Assembly (NCBI RefSeq): GCF_040518285.1 | Contig: NZ_CP155449.1 | Span: forward strand, 3,596,001-3,660,000 | Length of the DNA: 64,000 nucleotides | Origin: Knoellia sp. S7-12 | GTDB taxonomy: Bacteria; Actinomycetota; Actinomycetes; Actinomycetales; Dermatophilaceae | Direction: 5' to 3' | In this document: positions 8,849-17,624 of the stretch, piece after piece | How positions within the stretch are numbered: position 1 is the stretch's first letter | Layout of the letters: the number at the start of each line of letters is the position of its first letter | Translations under genes and position numbers: made by a program | Notes under the pieces: model-generated | Seen by the model: the letters and a program-made list of their open reading frames with translations, nothing else | The model's database searches: none | Told to the model about the DNA's origin: nothing

Positions 8849-9559
8849 TCAGGTCGCGACCAGATGCGCGACGACATAGAGCACCCCGAACGGGTCGCTC
8901 ACCTCACACGACTCAACCCGGTATGCCGTCCGCCCACCTGCCGCTGCCCTCACCCCTGCGTCTGCGGATGTGGTTGCTAGAGCAGCCGTATCCGCAGACG
9001 CAACGTCACCGGCGGAGCCCACAGCAGCGGCGAGCACCTGGAGTGGAGCGCGACCCGCGACGAGCAGGTCGGCGCAGAGCTCGGGATCGAGATCGAGGAG
9101 GCGCTCCAGGCCGCTCTCCCCCGCAGTGCGCACGGCATCCACGATCACGTCGTCGATGTCGGTTGCGCGGGGGTCGAGGTGGCCGGGGGCCTTCTCGGTG
9201 CGGCGGGCCGAACCGTCCGCGACGACGAGCAGCGTTGTCGCGCCCTGGGGTTCAAGTCCGCGCCCGAGGTCAACACACTCCTCGAGAGTGGCATCCCAGG
9301 CCACGGCGACATGCTCGACGTCGAAGTTCTCGTGGGTCGCCGCGAGCAGGTGGTCGGCGACCCGCAGACCCACTGCTGGCTTCGTGCTTCGCGCGTCCCG
9401 GTCGGTCGCGTGCACGACGACGACGTGATGGGCCGACGCGACGGCCTCACGGACCACAGTGATGCAGGACTCGATCAGACCGGGCGCGGCAGAAATGCGG
9501 CCCTGGTACTCCGGCAGCAGGAGCGGAGCACCGGGCACGATGACGACGTCGGTGATCAC
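8849..9559 (-). CDS. LigB-like (class III extradiol dioxygenase subunit B-like) domain protein
   Basis: A 236-residue protein starting at a GTG that overlaps the folP2 stop (GTGA, 9556-9559). The opening TDVVIVPGAPLLLPEYQGR and the later VVVVHATDRD and LLVVADGSARRTEKAPGHL resemble the LigB-fold proteins seen as conserved hypotheticals in actinobacteria (Rv2728c-like). The usual paired histidines of true dioxygenases are not obvious, so an enzymatic role is not claimed. It is the last gene of the fgd-gpgS-folP2 operon. Confidence 0.6.
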   Translation of the reverse strand: MITDVVIVPGAPLLLPEYQGRISAAPGLIESCITVVREAVASAHHVVVVHATDRDARSTKPAVGLRVADHLLAATHENFDVEHVAVAWDATLEECVDLGRGLEPQGATTLLVVADGSARRTEKAPGHLDPRATDIDDVIVDAVRTAGESGLERLLDLDPELCADLLVAGRAPLQVLAAAVGSAGDVASADTAALATTSADAGVRAAAGGRTAYRVESCEVSDPFGVLYVVAHLVAT

Positions 9560-10428
9560 GCGAGCCCCCTGGCGGTCCGAGCGGGTGGCAGGTCGCCCGA
9601 GATGACCGACACCATGTCGAGCACCTGCCGGGTCTCGACGACCTCGTGGACGCGATAGATGTGGGCGCCGTGCCACGCCGAGATCGCCGTCGCGGCAAGG
9701 GTGCCGGTCAGCCGCTCCCCCACGGGCAGATCGAGCGCCTCCCCCACGAAGTCCTTGTTGGACAGGGACACGAGCAGCGGCCAGTCCAGGGCCACGAGGT
9801 CGCCGAGCCGACGGGTCACCTCGAGCGAGTGCCACGAGTTCTTGCCGAAGTCATGCGCCGGGTCGATGATGATCCGCTCCCGCGCGACCCCCACCGACAC
9901 GGCCCGATCAGCCTGTGCCACAAGGGATTGCCCGACAGACTCGACGACATCGTCGTATTCGATCCGGTGCGGCCGCGTCCTCGGCGTCACGCCCCCAGTG
10001 TGGGTGCACACCACGGCAGCATCGAACTCTGCCGCCACGACGACCAGCTCCGGGTCGGCGCCACCCCAGGCGTCGTTGAGGATGTCGGCGCCCACCTCGA
10101 GCACGGCCCGCCCCACCGAGGCCCGCCACGTGTCGACGCTGATGAGCAGGTCGGGGTGCTCGGCGCGCACCGCTGCAACGAAGTCGACAACGCGCGCCTT
10201 CTCCTCGTCAGCACCGATCTCGACGCCGGGCGCGGCCTTGATCCCGCCGATGTCGACGATGTCTGCACCCTGAGCCACGACCTCGCGCACCCGATCCATC
10301 GCCGCGTCCTCACGCCACGTCGCGCCTTTGTCATAGAACGAGTCGGGGGTGCGGTTGACGATGGCCATGACGAGCCGCGAGCGCGCGTCGAACTCACGCG
10401 ACCCGAGACGGAAGGTGAGCTCACTCAT
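9556..10428 (-). CDS. folP2: Dihydropteroate synthase homologue, FolP2 type
   Basis: A 290-residue TIM-barrel protein of the pterin-binding family. The first signature reads NRTPDSFYDKG instead of NVTPDSFSDGG, and the second reads DIGGIKAAPG instead of DIGGESTRPG, differences that mark the FolP2 paralogue rather than the folate enzyme. Mycobacterial FolP2 lacks measurable dihydropteroate synthase activity. The gene overlaps gpgS by 4 bases (10425-10428); in M. tuberculosis Rv1207 (folP2) and Rv1208 (gpgS) are also adjacent, which supports the call and hints at a shared, unknown role. Confidence 0.85.
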   Translation of the reverse strand: MSELTFRLGSREFDARSRLVMAIVNRTPDSFYDKGATWREDAAMDRVREVVAQGADIVDIGGIKAAPGVEIGADEEKARVVDFVAAVRAEHPDLLISVDTWRASVGRAVLEVGADILNDAWGGADPELVVVAAEFDAAVVCTHTGGVTPRTRPHRIEYDDVVESVGQSLVAQADRAVSVGVARERIIIDPAHDFGKNSWHSLEVTRRLGDLVALDWPLLVSLSNKDFVGEALDLPVGERLTGTLAATAISAWHGAHIYRVHEVVETRQVLDMVSVISGDLPPARTARGLA

Positions 10429-11447
10429 CGGGAGTCCGCGCGGGTCCCACGCTCTGCGTGGGCCGGCATACCCACTGAAACGGCCGGAGGCCGCTCACCC
10501 GTGGCCACCGCGGTGACGTGCGGCTCGAAGCCGACGGCACCACGGGCGTACTGCGTGAGGTCGACCGTCGACCCAGCCGTCACGTCGTCGACCTCGCCAG
10601 GCACACGGCGACGGTCGGCGGCTGCGAGGACCTGGACTGCCATGAGACCGAGCGTGTCATGGCGGTGGTGGCGGTGTGTGCGCAGGCCGAGGTCGACCTG
10701 CGCGATCGCATCGACGCCGAAGCGGCCGGCCGTGTCGAGGACGGCCGCGATCTCGACGCCGTAGCCGACCGGCACGGCATAGGACTCAAAACTGGAGCGC
10801 CGGATCGCCCACTCGCCCGACAGCGGCTGCACGATGCCAGCCAGCTCGGGGCGGTGCAGGGCGAGCCAGGGGCGCGCGACGAGCTCGGTCACGCGGCCAC
10901 CGATCTCCTCCTCGCGCCCGGACGCGTCGATCATCGGCCGGTCATAGATGGCCTTGACGAGGTGGATGTCGTCGCGTGTGAGGAGAGGGCCCAGGAGACC
11001 GGTGACGAAGTGGGTGCCCCAGTCGACGAGGTCTGCATCGACGAACACGACAAGGTCGCCGCGCGTGACGAACTGCGACTTCCACAACGCCTCACCCTTG
11101 CCCGCGACGGAGCCGAGCTCGGGTCGGATCTCGGCGGCCGTGTGGACGCTCGCGCCTGCCTGCCGCGCCACGTCGCCTGTGGCATCGGTCGAGTCGGAGT
11201 CGATGACGACGACCTCGTCGACGAGCCCACCACCATCAGGCCGGACGAAGTCGGCGAGGATCCGCTCGACGACGGCAGCGACGGTCGCCTCTTCGTTCTT
11301 GGCGGGGATGACGACGGAGATCGCCTGATCGCCTTTGAGGCGCAGCAGGCCTTCGGGCGTCCAATCAGATGCCGAGTATGCCGGCCCACGCAGAGCGTGG
11401 GACCCGCGCTCGCCCGAGCCCGTCCCCTTGCCCACCGCTGTCGTCAC
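10425..11447 (-). CDS. gpgS: Glucosyl-3-phosphoglycerate synthase
   Basis: A 340-residue GT81-like glycosyltransferase that makes glucosyl-3-phosphoglycerate from a nucleotide glucose donor and 3-phosphoglycerate, the first step of methylglucose lipopolysaccharide or glucosylglycerate synthesis. Seen: SVVIPAKNEEATVAAVV, the metal-binding DADLV, KAIYDRP, LSGEWAIRR and YGVEIA, all GpgS hallmarks. The GTG at 11447 overlaps the enoyl-CoA hydratase stop by 4 bases. Both coding ends hold one arm of a perfect 34-base inverted repeat (10438-10471, 11376-11409), so the N-terminal GERGSHALRGPAYSA and C-terminal VGMPAHAERGTRADSR are repeat-encoded and probably not functional parts. Confidence 0.88.
   Translation of the reverse strand: MTTAVGKGTGSGERGSHALRGPAYSASDWTPEGLLRLKGDQAISVVIPAKNEEATVAAVVERILADFVRPDGGGLVDEVVVIDSDSTDATGDVARQAGASVHTAAEIRPELGSVAGKGEALWKSQFVTRGDLVVFVDADLVDWGTHFVTGLLGPLLTRDDIHLVKAIYDRPMIDASGREEEIGGRVTELVARPWLALHRPELAGIVQPLSGEWAIRRSSFESYAVPVGYGVEIAAVLDTAGRFGVDAIAQVDLGLRTHRHHRHDTLGLMAVQVLAAADRRRVPGEVDDVTAGSTVDLTQYARGAVGFEPHVTAVATGERPPAVSVGMPAHAERGTRADSR
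10438..10471 (+). repeat. 34-base inverted repeat, copy 1 (3' end of gpgS)
   Basis: Identical over 34 bases to the reverse complement of 11376-11409. It contains an internal hairpin CCCACGC-TCT-GCGTGGG and ends with the over-represented word GGCATAC. It lies inside the last codons of gpgS. Confidence 0.85.
11376..11409 (-). repeat. 34-base inverted repeat, copy 2 (5' end of gpgS)
   Basis: Reverse complement of 10438-10471 over all 34 bases, sited ~40-70 bases into the gpgS coding sequence. The two copies bracket the catalytic domain with inverted orientation, about 0.9 kb apart. Confidence 0.85.
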
Positions 11448-12211
11448 CCGCCGAACGTCGGGCGGCGCTTCTCGCGGAAGGCACAGAGCCCCTCGACGAA
11501 ATCGTCGGTGCGGAGCAGGGCGTGCTGGCCACGCTCCTCGCGGTCGAGGGTGGCATCGAGATCGATCGCCGCGGCCGTGATGGCCGCGGTGGTGAGGGCC
11601 GTGCCCTCGGGTGCGAGGGAGGCCAGGTGCGCGATCAGCTCGTCGGCCCGGGCGCAGAAGCCCTCTGCTGCAACGGATTCCGACACCAGACCCCACTCGG
11701 CTGCCGTGGCGCCGCTGATCTTCTCGCCGGTGAGGGCAAGGCGGAGCGCCCGCGCACGACCGATGGAGGCCACGACGAGTGAGGTGGCGCCGCCGTCGGG
11801 CATGAGACCGAGGGCGCCGAAGGCCAGGAGAAGTTTGGCGTCGTCGGCGACGAGGACGTAGTCGGCGGCGAGGGCGATCGACAGACCCGCTCCCGCGGCG
11901 ACTCCGGGGACGAGCGACAGCACGGGGGTTCGGGCCTCGAGGATCGCCCGCACGGCCGAACCCAGTCCGAACAACGTGCCGTCGATGTCTCCGATGGTCT
12001 CGTGGGTCGCGATGTTTGCCCCGGCGCAGAAGGCACGCCCCTCACCGGCGAGCACGATGACCCGGACCGACGGGTCGGCGTCGAGTCGGGAGACCCCGGC
12101 CGTGAGGGCTTCGAGCATGGGTGGGTCTAGGGAGTTGAGCCGCTCCGGCACGGCGAACGTGATGCGTCCGATGCTTCCGTCGACCGCGACCTTCACATCG
12201 CCGGTCGTCAT
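11444..12211 (-). CDS. Enoyl-CoA hydratase/isomerase family protein
   Basis: A 255-residue crotonase-fold protein. The oxyanion-hole segments GRAFCAGANIA and PGVAAGAGLSIALAADYVLVADDAKLLLAFGALGLMPDGGAT are both present. The glutamate of the classic hydratase (GLxPExG) is replaced by MPDGG, so it may be an isomerase or a hydratase with other specificity. The ATG at 12211 overlaps the doxX stop by 4 bases (ATGA), and its own stop overlaps gpgS by 4 bases. Confidence 0.82.
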   Translation of the reverse strand: MTTGDVKVAVDGSIGRITFAVPERLNSLDPPMLEALTAGVSRLDADPSVRVIVLAGEGRAFCAGANIATHETIGDIDGTLFGLGSAVRAILEARTPVLSLVPGVAAGAGLSIALAADYVLVADDAKLLLAFGALGLMPDGGATSLVVASIGRARALRLALTGEKISGATAAEWGLVSESVAAEGFCARADELIAHLASLAPEGTALTTAAITAAAIDLDATLDREERGQHALLRTDDFVEGLCAFREKRRPTFGG

Positions 12212-12729
12212 GCGTCGGCCTTGGTCGCGTTGGGTCGGTAGGAGGTGACGAGCAGCCCGGCGGCCGCGGCGACTCCACCGACGAGGGCGATCACGCCCCA
12301 ACCGAGTCCGGCGAGGTCGAGCCCGAAGGCATGGTCCAGAGACCAGCGGCCGGGCCCGACCACCGCGAGCGCGACCGCGACGATCGCCACGAGCACGACG
12401 TACTCAGCGCCACCCTTGAAGATGAAGTAGCCCTTGCCGCGGTGGTCGGTGAGCGCCGCCACCGTCATGAGTCCGACGAAAGCCATCGCCCCGAGGCCGT
12501 TGAGCAGTCCCAGGGTGACGATGGCCCCCGCGCCGATCTCGGTCGCCGCCGCGACCCGGGCGTGCAACCAGCCCGGTCTGAGACCGAGTGACTCGAACCA
12601 GCTGGCCGTGCCTGTGAGCCCGCCCCGGACCTTGTTGAGTCCGTGGAGGATCAGCATGGGACCGAGCGCGAGTCGGATGACGAGCGTGGCGACGTCGAGC
12701 TCGGTCGAGGAGATCGCGGTGGCATCCAT
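12208..12729 (-). CDS. DoxX-family membrane protein
   Basis: A 173-residue inner-membrane protein with four predicted helices. RLALGPMLILHGLNKV at the start and WFESLGLRPGWLHARVAAATEIGAGAIVTLGL form the DoxX core. In mycobacteria a DoxX protein works with SodA and SseA in a thiol/oxidative-stress complex, but those partners are absent here. Start and stop overlap the fgd stop (1 base, TGATG) and the hydratase start (4 bases), so it belongs to the same transcript. Confidence 0.8.
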   Translation of the reverse strand: MDATAISSTELDVATLVIRLALGPMLILHGLNKVRGGLTGTASWFESLGLRPGWLHARVAAATEIGAGAIVTLGLLNGLGAMAFVGLMTVAALTDHRGKGYFIFKGGAEYVVLVAIVAVALAVVGPGRWSLDHAFGLDLAGLGWGVIALVGGVAAAAGLLVTSYRPNATKADA

Positions 12730-13763
12730 CAGGCAGCACCGTCCGTCGGGTCGGCGGGCACGAGCTCGCGCAGGCCGGGAACGACCTGCTCTGTGAAGGT
12801 CCGCAGGAACCGCTCCTGGTCATGGCCGGGGCCGTGGAAGACGAGGTGGTCGAAGCCGAGATCGGTGTACTCCTTGACGGCAGCGACCACGTCCTCGGGC
12901 TTCGAGGCGACGATCCAGCGCTTCGCGACCTGCTCGATGGGCAGCTCGTCGGCGGCCTTCTCCATCTCGGCAGGGCTGTGGATCGAGTGCTTCTGCTCGG
13001 GCGTGAGCGACAGCGGCGCCCAGAAGCGGGTGTTCTCGAGAGCCTGGTCGGCGTCCGGGTCCCACGACACCTTGATCTCGATCATCCGATCGATGTCGCT
13101 CGCGGGCCGGTCGGCCTTCCCCAGTCCCTGCGCCACGGCGGGCAGCAGCTTGTCGGCATACAGCTCGCGCCCCTTGCCGGAGGTGCAGATGAAACCGTCA
13201 CCGGACCGCCCGGCATACCGGGCCACGAGCGGACCGCCCGCGGCCACATACACAGGGATCGGCACGTCCGGACGGTCGAAGATCCGGGCGTCCTCGGTCC
13301 GGTAGTAGTCGCCCTCGAACGTCACGGACTCTTCGGTCCACAGCGCGCGCATGAGCTTGACCGACTCACGCAGCCGCGCGAAACGCTCCTTGAACTCGGG
13401 CCAGCCGCTCTCGGGGACCGACCCGACAGCAACCTCATTGAGCGCCTCACCTGTGCCCACGCCGAGCATGATGCGACCCGGTGCAAGGCAGCCCAGCGTC
13501 GCGAACGTCTGCGCGACAACGGCCGGGTTGTAGCGATAGGTCGGCGTCATCACCGACGTGCCGAGCAGCACTCGCTCGGTGCGCGCCGCGACCCACGACA
13601 ACCACGCGATGGAGTTCGGGGCGTGCCCACCTTCGAGCCGCCAGGGCTGGAAGTGGTCGGAGATCGTGACCGAGTCCAGTCCCAGCTCCTCGGCGAGGAC
13701 GGCGTATGCCGCGAGGTCGGATGGGGCGAACTGCTCCGCCGAAGCCTTGTAGCCGATGCGCAT
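12729..13763 (-). CDS. fgd: F420-dependent glucose-6-phosphate dehydrogenase
   Basis: A 344-residue luciferase-like (LLM) enzyme that oxidises glucose-6-phosphate to 6-phosphogluconolactone and reduces coenzyme F420. The match to mycobacterial FGD1 is strong: [64 protein letters not shown] and [15 protein letters not shown]. The ATG at 13763 is preferred because GGAGAGG sits 9 bases upstream; an in-frame ATG at 13772 touches that site. It heads a six-gene overlapping leftward operon and probably supplies F420H2 to the LLM oxidoreductases encoded elsewhere in the window. Confidence 0.92.
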   Translation of the reverse strand: MRIGYKASAEQFAPSDLAAYAVLAEELGLDSVTISDHFQPWRLEGGHAPNSIAWLSWVAARTERVLLGTSVMTPTYRYNPAVVAQTFATLGCLAPGRIMLGVGTGEALNEVAVGSVPESGWPEFKERFARLRESVKLMRALWTEESVTFEGDYYRTEDARIFDRPDVPIPVYVAAGGPLVARYAGRSGDGFICTSGKGRELYADKLLPAVAQGLGKADRPASDIDRMIEIKVSWDPDADQALENTRFWAPLSLTPEQKHSIHSPAEMEKAADELPIEQVAKRWIVASKPEDVVAAVKEYTDLGFDHLVFHGPGHDQERFLRTFTEQVVPGLRELVPADPTDGAA

Positions 13764-13948
13764 GCCGCCCATCCTCTCCCATGGAGTCCACACCGGGTCG
13801 GGGCGCCGCACGACGCCACCCGAACCGAAGGCTGAACTCCGCGCCGACCCAATGCGTGGACGGGCCTACGCTTGGTCCTGCGTGAGACCCACGCCCAACA
13901 TTTCGCTGCGTCATCCCGCGGCCCAGCACTGACAAAGGAGTCACCACC

Positions 13949-15079
13949 GTGACCGCGTCGCCCATCGCGTCCGCACGTCCGAACGTCGCGCCGACCCTCT
14001 CGACCCTCTCGAGTCTTTCAACCGCCCGGCACGAGCAGGTCATCCACTGCTCCGATCCGAGGTCCGGCCTGCGCGCGATCATCGCGATCCACAACAGCGC
14101 GCTCGGCCCGGCGCTGGGTGGCACCCGCTGCTACCCCTACGCCACCGACGACGAGGCCCTGGCCGACGTCCTGCGCCTCTCGCGCGGCATGTCCTACAAG
14201 AACGCCGTCGCGGGCATCCCGCACGGTGGCGGCAAGGCCGTCATCATCGGCGACCCGGCGACGCTCAAGACGCCCGAGCTGTTGCGGGCCTACGGCCGGT
14301 TCGTCGAGAGCCTCGGCGGCCGCTACGTCACCGCGTGTGATGTGGGCACCTATGTGCAGGACATGGACATCGTCGCCGAGACGACCCGCTTCGCGACCGG
14401 CCGCTCCCCCGAGAACGGTGGCGCCGGGGATTCCTCGGTCCTCACGGCCTTCGGCGTCTTCCAGGGCATGCGTGCCGCAGCCCAGCACGTGTGGGGTGAG
14501 TCCACGCTCCGCGGTCGCCGAGTCGGCATCGCGGGCGTTGGCAAGGTCGGACGCGTCCTCGCTGGTCACCTCGTCGAGGACGGCGCGCAGGTCGTCGTCA
14601 CCGATATCAACGCCGCCGCCGTCGCCGCACTCCAGGCCAACCACACCGGGATCGAGACCCTCGGCGATGTCGCAGCCCTCGTGCGCGCCGACCTCGACGT
14701 CTATGCCCCCTGCGCCCTCGGTGGAGCCCTCGACGACGACACCGTCGACGTCCTCAAGGCCCGCATCGTCTGCGGAGGCGCCAACAACCAGCTCGTGACC
14801 GAAGGTGATGGCGGCACCGCCGACCGGCTCGTCGCCCGCGGCGTCACCTACTGCCCCGACTTCCTCGTCAACGCCGGCGGTGTCATCCAGGTGAGCGACG
14901 AGCTCCTCGGCTTCGACTTCGATCGGGCCAAGGTTGGCGCCACCGCGATCTTCGAGCACACCCTCGAAGTCCTCCGCACCGCCGACGAGCGTGGCGAGAC
15001 GCCCGCCGCCGCTGCCGACCACATCGCCGAGAAGCGCATGGCGGCCGGTTCACCGGTGATCTGGCTCCCCCAGCGCTGA
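13949..15079 (+). CDS. vdh: Valine (Leu/Phe/Val) dehydrogenase
   Basis: A 376-residue NAD-dependent amino-acid dehydrogenase performing reversible oxidative deamination of branched-chain amino acids. Seen: [21 protein letters not shown], the catalytic lysine region [29 protein letters not shown], the dinucleotide fold [16 protein letters not shown] with DIN at the ribose position, and ANNQL in the closing domain. GTG 13949 is set by AAAGGAG eight bases upstream. The first ~25 residues are low-complexity (Ser/Thr/Leu). It is divergent from fgd. Confidence 0.88.
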   Translation: MTASPIASARPNVAPTLSTLSSLSTARHEQVIHCSDPRSGLRAIIAIHNSALGPALGGTRCYPYATDDEALADVLRLSRGMSYKNAVAGIPHGGGKAVIIGDPATLKTPELLRAYGRFVESLGGRYVTACDVGTYVQDMDIVAETTRFATGRSPENGGAGDSSVLTAFGVFQGMRAAAQHVWGESTLRGRRVGIAGVGKVGRVLAGHLVEDGAQVVVTDINAAAVAALQANHTGIETLGDVAALVRADLDVYAPCALGGALDDDTVDVLKARIVCGGANNQLVTEGDGGTADRLVARGVTYCPDFLVNAGGVIQVSDELLGFDFDRAKVGATAIFEHTLEVLRTADERGETPAAAADHIAEKRMAAGSPVIWLPQR

Positions 15080-15224
15080 CCGTTTGGCGGGCTCCACGTG
15101 CGACACGTCTCAGTGTGCCGACCCGTGCAGCGGAATCAGTCAGGGCTGCTGTAGCGTTGACCCCACGACATACACACGATTCCCGGGACCGCAGCTCGAC
15201 TTGGGATGACCCTTTTAGGGCCGT

Positions 15225-15260
15225 CCCTTTGGGTGTGCCGCCCGGCAGACGCACAAGGGG
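15225..15260 (+). promoter_or_regulatory. Leader hairpin that can mask the DUF3073 ribosome site
   Basis: CCCTT (15225-15229) and TGTGCC (15234-15239) can pair with GGCA (15244-15247), GCACA (15251-15255) and AAGGG (15255-15259). The right side is the purine-rich ribosome site of the gene at 15269, so the fold could limit initiation. Pairing was judged by eye only. Confidence 0.35.
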
Positions 15261-15268
15261 GTCTCGCC

Positions 15269-15460
15269 ATGGGGCGCGGCCGAGCAAAAGCCAAGCAGAC
15301 CAAGGTGGCACGCGAGCTGAAGTACTTCAGCCCCGACACCGACCTGAGCTCGCTTGAGCGCGAACTCCACGGGAGCGCTCCGACGCTGCCTTCGACTCGG
15401 GTCGCCGAGCCGGAGACCGAAGAGGATGACTACGACAAGTGGGTCAACGGGAGTCGTTGA
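15269..15460 (+). CDS. DUF3073 protein
   Basis: A 63-residue basic-then-acidic protein: MGRGRAKAKQTKVARELKYF followed by an acidic end with EEDDYDKWVNGS, the hallmark of DUF3073. The family is found in actinobacteria, commonly near purM/purF (Rv0810c next to purM in M. tuberculosis), as here. No biochemical function is known; a nucleic-acid or ribosome contact is suggested only by charge. The ATG at 15269 gives the canonical MGRGRAK start. Confidence 0.85.
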   Translation: MGRGRAKAKQTKVARELKYFSPDTDLSSLERELHGSAPTLPSTRVAEPETEEDDYDKWVNGSR

Positions 15461-15571
15461 CGTCTGACTTCTCGTCTGGCGTCTGACATCTGAATTGTCT
15501 CCCGCGTCTCTCGTGCACGTCTGCGAACGGCATGCACTTTCTGTCGTCTGAGATCTGCCATGCTCACGGGC

Positions 15572-17065
15572 ATGACTGACGTGCGTACTGCCGACGCTGC
15601 CAAGCGCCTCGGCGTCGAGACCACCGGCATCGAGATCATCGACGAGGCGGAGCGAACCGCCGCACCCCGAGATCTCTTCTGGCCGTGGTTCGCCGCCAAC
15701 GTCTCGGTGTTCGGCATCTCCTACGCCGCGTTCGTCCTCGGCTTCGGCATCTCCTTCTGGCAGGCCGTCGTTGTGACCATCGTCGGCATCATCGTGTCCT
15801 TCGCCCTGTGCGGGATCATCGCGATCGCCGGCAAGCGCGGGTCCGCCCCGACGATGGTGCTGTCGCGGGCAGCCTTCGGTGTCAAGGGACAGAAGGTGCC
15901 CGGCGTCGTCTCCTGGCTGGTCTCGATCGGCTGGGAGACCTTCCTCGCGATCCTCGCCGTTCTTGCCACCTCGACCATCTTCGAGCGACTCGGCTGGGGT
16001 GGCGGGACCGCCACCAAGGTCGTGGCCGCCTTCATCGTGGCCGCCATGATCGTCGCTGCGGCCGTCGCCGGCTACCACGTCATCATGCGGATGCAGTCGG
16101 TCCTCACCTGGATCACCGGCGTCATCACCGTGCTCTATGTCGTCATGACCATCGGTGACGTCAACTGGTCGGCCGTGTCGGCGATGCCCTCCGGCGGCAT
16201 CGGTGCCACGATCGGCGCGCTCGTCCTGGTCATGACGGGATTCGGGCTCGGCTGGATCAACATCGCCGCCGACTGGTCGCGCTACCAGCGGCGTGACGCG
16301 AGCGGCGCCGCGATCGCGGGTTGGAACACCTTCGGCGGAGCCCTGGCCCCGGCGCTGCTCGTGACCTATGGGTTGGCCCTCGCGGGCTCTGACCCCAAGG
16401 TCCTCGAGGGCATCGGCGCCGACCCGATCGGCACCCTGGCCACGCTGTTGCCGACATGGGTGCTCGTGCCCTTCCTCGTCGCGGCGATCCTCTCGCTCGT
16501 GTCCGGCGCCGTCCTCGGCATCTACTCGTCCGGACTCACCCTGCTCTCGCTCGGCGTGCGGATCCCGCGCCCGATGGCCGCCCTCGTCGACGGTGTCATC
16601 CTCACCCTCGGCACCTTCTATGTCGTCTTCGTCGCCGAGAACTTCATCAACCCGTTCCAGTCCTTCCTCATCACCCTCGGCGTGCCCCTGGCCTCGTGGG
16701 CGGGGATCATGATCGCCGACATCGCCCTGCGCAAGCGGGACTACGACGACGACGCCCTGTTTGACTCCTCAGGGCGCTACGGCGCGTTCGACTGGGTGTC
16801 GATCGGGACCATGGTCGCGGCGTCCGTGCTCGGCTGGGGCCTGGTCGTCAACAACTTTGCCGATGACGCCGCCTGGAACAACTGGCAGGGCTTCCTGCTC
16901 GATCCGCTCGGCCTCGGGACCTTTGTCGAGGACCCCGCCGGGTCCTACTGGGAGGGCACCTTCGCCTACGCCAACCTCGGCGTCCTCCTCGCGCTCATCC
17001 TCTCGTTCGCCGTCACCTACGTCGCCCGGCGCGGCAAGGTGCAGCGCCAGGAGAGCGGCGCATGA
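15572..17065 (+). CDS. NCS1-family permease (cytosine/purine/allantoin type)
   Basis: A 497-residue inner-membrane protein with about 12 membrane segments. The pattern DLFWPWFAANVSVFGISYAAF, RAAFGVKGQKVPG, GLGWINIAADWSRYQRRDAS and FYVVFVAENFINPF matches the nucleobase:cation symporter-1 family. The exact substrate (cytosine, purine, hydantoin) is not determinable. The stop overlaps the hydrolase start (ATGA, 17062-17065), so the two are coupled. ATG 15572 begins MTDVRTADAAKRLG; an in-frame ATG at 15560 is an alternative. The pair sits between DUF3073 and purM, which are neighbours in M. tuberculosis. Confidence 0.82.
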   Translation: MTDVRTADAAKRLGVETTGIEIIDEAERTAAPRDLFWPWFAANVSVFGISYAAFVLGFGISFWQAVVVTIVGIIVSFALCGIIAIAGKRGSAPTMVLSRAAFGVKGQKVPGVVSWLVSIGWETFLAILAVLATSTIFERLGWGGGTATKVVAAFIVAAMIVAAAVAGYHVIMRMQSVLTWITGVITVLYVVMTIGDVNWSAVSAMPSGGIGATIGALVLVMTGFGLGWINIAADWSRYQRRDASGAAIAGWNTFGGALAPALLVTYGLALAGSDPKVLEGIGADPIGTLATLLPTWVLVPFLVAAILSLVSGAVLGIYSSGLTLLSLGVRIPRPMAALVDGVILTLGTFYVVFVAENFINPFQSFLITLGVPLASWAGIMIADIALRKRDYDDDALFDSSGRYGAFDWVSIGTMVAASVLGWGLVVNNFADDAAWNNWQGFLLDPLGLGTFVEDPAGSYWEGTFAYANLGVLLALILSFAVTYVARRGKVQRQESGA

Positions 17066-17616
17066 ACCCAGAACACGTCGAATCCATCGAGCCGCTGGAC
17101 GACGAATGGCTCGTCATCATTGATCCCCAGTTGGTCTTCGCCGATCCGGGCTCGAGCCCTTGGGGCTCGCCCATGTGGGCAGAGACGGTGCCGCGCATCG
17201 CACGTCTCGCGACGGCATACGCCGGAAGGGTTGTCGTGACCCGCTTCGTCGCCGACCCGAGCCTGGGCGGTTCGTGGGGGCCGTACTACGACGCCTGGCC
17301 GTTCGCTCTCGTGCCGGACGACCATCCTCTGTATGCCGTGGTGCCAGAGCTCGTTGGCCTCGCCGATCACGTGGTCACCGAGGGCACCTTCGGCAAGTGG
17401 GGTCCGCGGCTGAGATCGGTCATCGGGGAGCAACCACGGATCGCGCTGGCAGGCGTGGCGACGGACTGCTGTGTCATCGCCACCGCGATGCCCGCCGGTG
17501 ACGCCGGGGCGAGCGTGCGCGTCATCGCTCAGGCGTGCGCCGGGTCAAGCGTCGAGAAGCACGAGCAGGCGCTCGGCGCCATGGAGATGTTCGCGCCGCA
17601 GATCCTCATCGCCTGA
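17062..17616 (+). CDS. Isochorismatase-family cysteine hydrolase
   Basis: A 184-residue hydrolase with the three family residues in place: Asp in LVIIDPQLVF (about residue 21), a Lys in EGTFGKWG, and the nucleophile Cys in GVATDCCVIATA. Relatives hydrolyse amides such as nicotinamide, ureidoacrylate or N-carbamoyl compounds. Coupling to an NCS1 permease suggests uptake and hydrolysis of a nucleobase-derived amide, which is inference. It ends 8 bases from the convergent purM stop. Confidence 0.8.
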   Translation: MNPEHVESIEPLDDEWLVIIDPQLVFADPGSSPWGSPMWAETVPRIARLATAYAGRVVVTRFVADPSLGGSWGPYYDAWPFALVPDDHPLYAVVPELVGLADHVVTEGTFGKWGPRLRSVIGEQPRIALAGVATDCCVIATAMPAGDAGASVRVIAQACAGSSVEKHEQALGAMEMFAPQILIA

Positions 17617-17624
17617 CGGTGGTC

